Below, one piece after another: positions 5,527 to 5,699 of a stretch of DNA of 5,699 nt (its first letter is position 1; the number at the start of each line of letters is the position of its first letter). The notes beneath the pieces are model-generated. The model saw only the letters and a list, made by a program, of their open reading frames with translations, ran no database searches and was not told the origin of the DNA. The stretch is from an uncultured Collinsella sp. (lineage in GTDB: Bacteria > Actinomycetota > Coriobacteriia > Coriobacteriales > Coriobacteriaceae). The DNA lies in NCBI GenBank assembly GCA_900544465.1, contig UQVT01000124.1:1-5699 (forward strand), in the 5' to 3' direction. The translations under genes were made by a program, and so were the position numbers.

Positions 5527-5543
5527 TGTCTTGTTCCAAGACA
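5527..5543 (+). other. Small hairpin in the transporter leader
   Basis: TGTCTTG at 5527-5533 pairs perfectly with CAAGACA at 5537-5543 around a TTC loop, 23 bases before the start codon. As RNA it is a modest hairpin close to the ribosome binding site; as DNA it could be a short palindromic protein site. No T run follows, so it is not a terminator. Confidence 0.35.
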
Positions 5544-5566
5544 ATCGAGAAAAGAGAGGGAGCTCG

Positions 5567-5699
5567 ATGACTAACAAGATCGGTAAAAAGCGCAAGATCA
5601 CATTCTGGACGCGCTTGGGCTTTGGTATGGGCGGCATGCTCAACTCCGGTGCCCTGACCTTTACGCACAGCTACATGGTGCTGTTCCTGTCCACGGAGT
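5567..5699 (+). CDS. MFS/GPH-type sugar or uronate transporter, N-terminal part
   Basis: Only the first 44 codons are in the window, running off its right edge. The ATG at 5567 follows a purine-rich ribosome site (AGAGAGGGA, 5553-5561). The product starts with a lysine-rich cytoplasmic stretch (MTNKIGKKRK), then ITFWTRLGFGMGG and a hydrophobic segment at about residues 17-41 (ending in YMVLFLS), a likely first transmembrane helix. A short basic tail followed by F-W-x-(R/K)-L-G-(F/Y)-G is typical of glycoside-pentoside-hexuronide:cation symporters (MFS_2). Its promoter shares operators with uxaCBA, so import of galacturonate, glucuronate or an oligomer or glycoside of them is likely. Substrate and exact family cannot be settled from 44 residues, so no gene symbol is given. 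Confidence 0.75.
   Translation, partial: MTNKIGKKRKITFWTRLGFGMGGMLNSGALTFTHSYMVLFLSTE

Noticed and set aside
5444..5668. Minus-strand open frame of 74 codons over the transporter promoter
   Set aside because: It overlaps two operators, the leader and the start of the transporter gene, with no coding signal of its own.

Overview
The window looks like chromosomal DNA of a high-GC gut Actinomycetota. A Coriobacteriia organism of the Collinsella type fits best, judging from codon choice (GGC, GAC, GAG and CGC dominate) and protein style. That assignment is an inference; there is no rRNA or other marker gene here. The content is a hexuronate (galacturonate/glucuronate) catabolic locus: three complete co-directional genes, uxaC-uxaB-uxaA, followed by the start of a transporter gene whose promoter carries the same operators.

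Layout. Positions 1-29 probably hold the last codons of an upstream gene, followed by a perfect 26-bp palindrome (58-83). From 84 to about 400 there is no credible gene. This stretch contains a near-perfect 31-bp inverted repeat (121-151 and 287-317) around a strong rho-independent terminator (185-226). From 408 to 554 lies the uxaC promoter region: a CCGTT direct-repeat module, then a 22-bp perfect palindromic operator over the -35, a -10 and a second operator at the start site. uxaC (555-1982), uxaB (2077-3591) and uxaA (3673-5157) follow, each with its own ribosome binding site and short gaps, ending at a strong terminator (5206-5242). The gap 5158-5566 holds that terminator, an outlying operator (5313-5330), a second copy of the CCGTT module (5394-5421), a promoter flanked by two more operators, and a leader with a small hairpin. 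A GPH/MFS-type transporter gene starts at 5567 and runs off the window.

How it works together. UxaC isomerises D-galacturonate to D-tagaturonate (and D-glucuronate to D-fructuronate), UxaB reduces tagaturonate to D-altronate, and UxaA dehydrates altronate to 2-keto-3-deoxygluconate (KDG). The transporter probably imports the uronate or a uronate-containing glycoside. KDG kinase and aldolase, the fructuronate branch (UxuB/UxuA) and the regulator are not in the window.

The enzymes are ordinary. The most interesting content is regulatory: five copies of a GTGAACGTTCAC-type operator and a duplicated upstream module, arranged almost identically at two promoters about 5 kb apart. The inverted-repeat element upstream of the operon is also worth a check. 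I see no evidence of a wholly new type of system.
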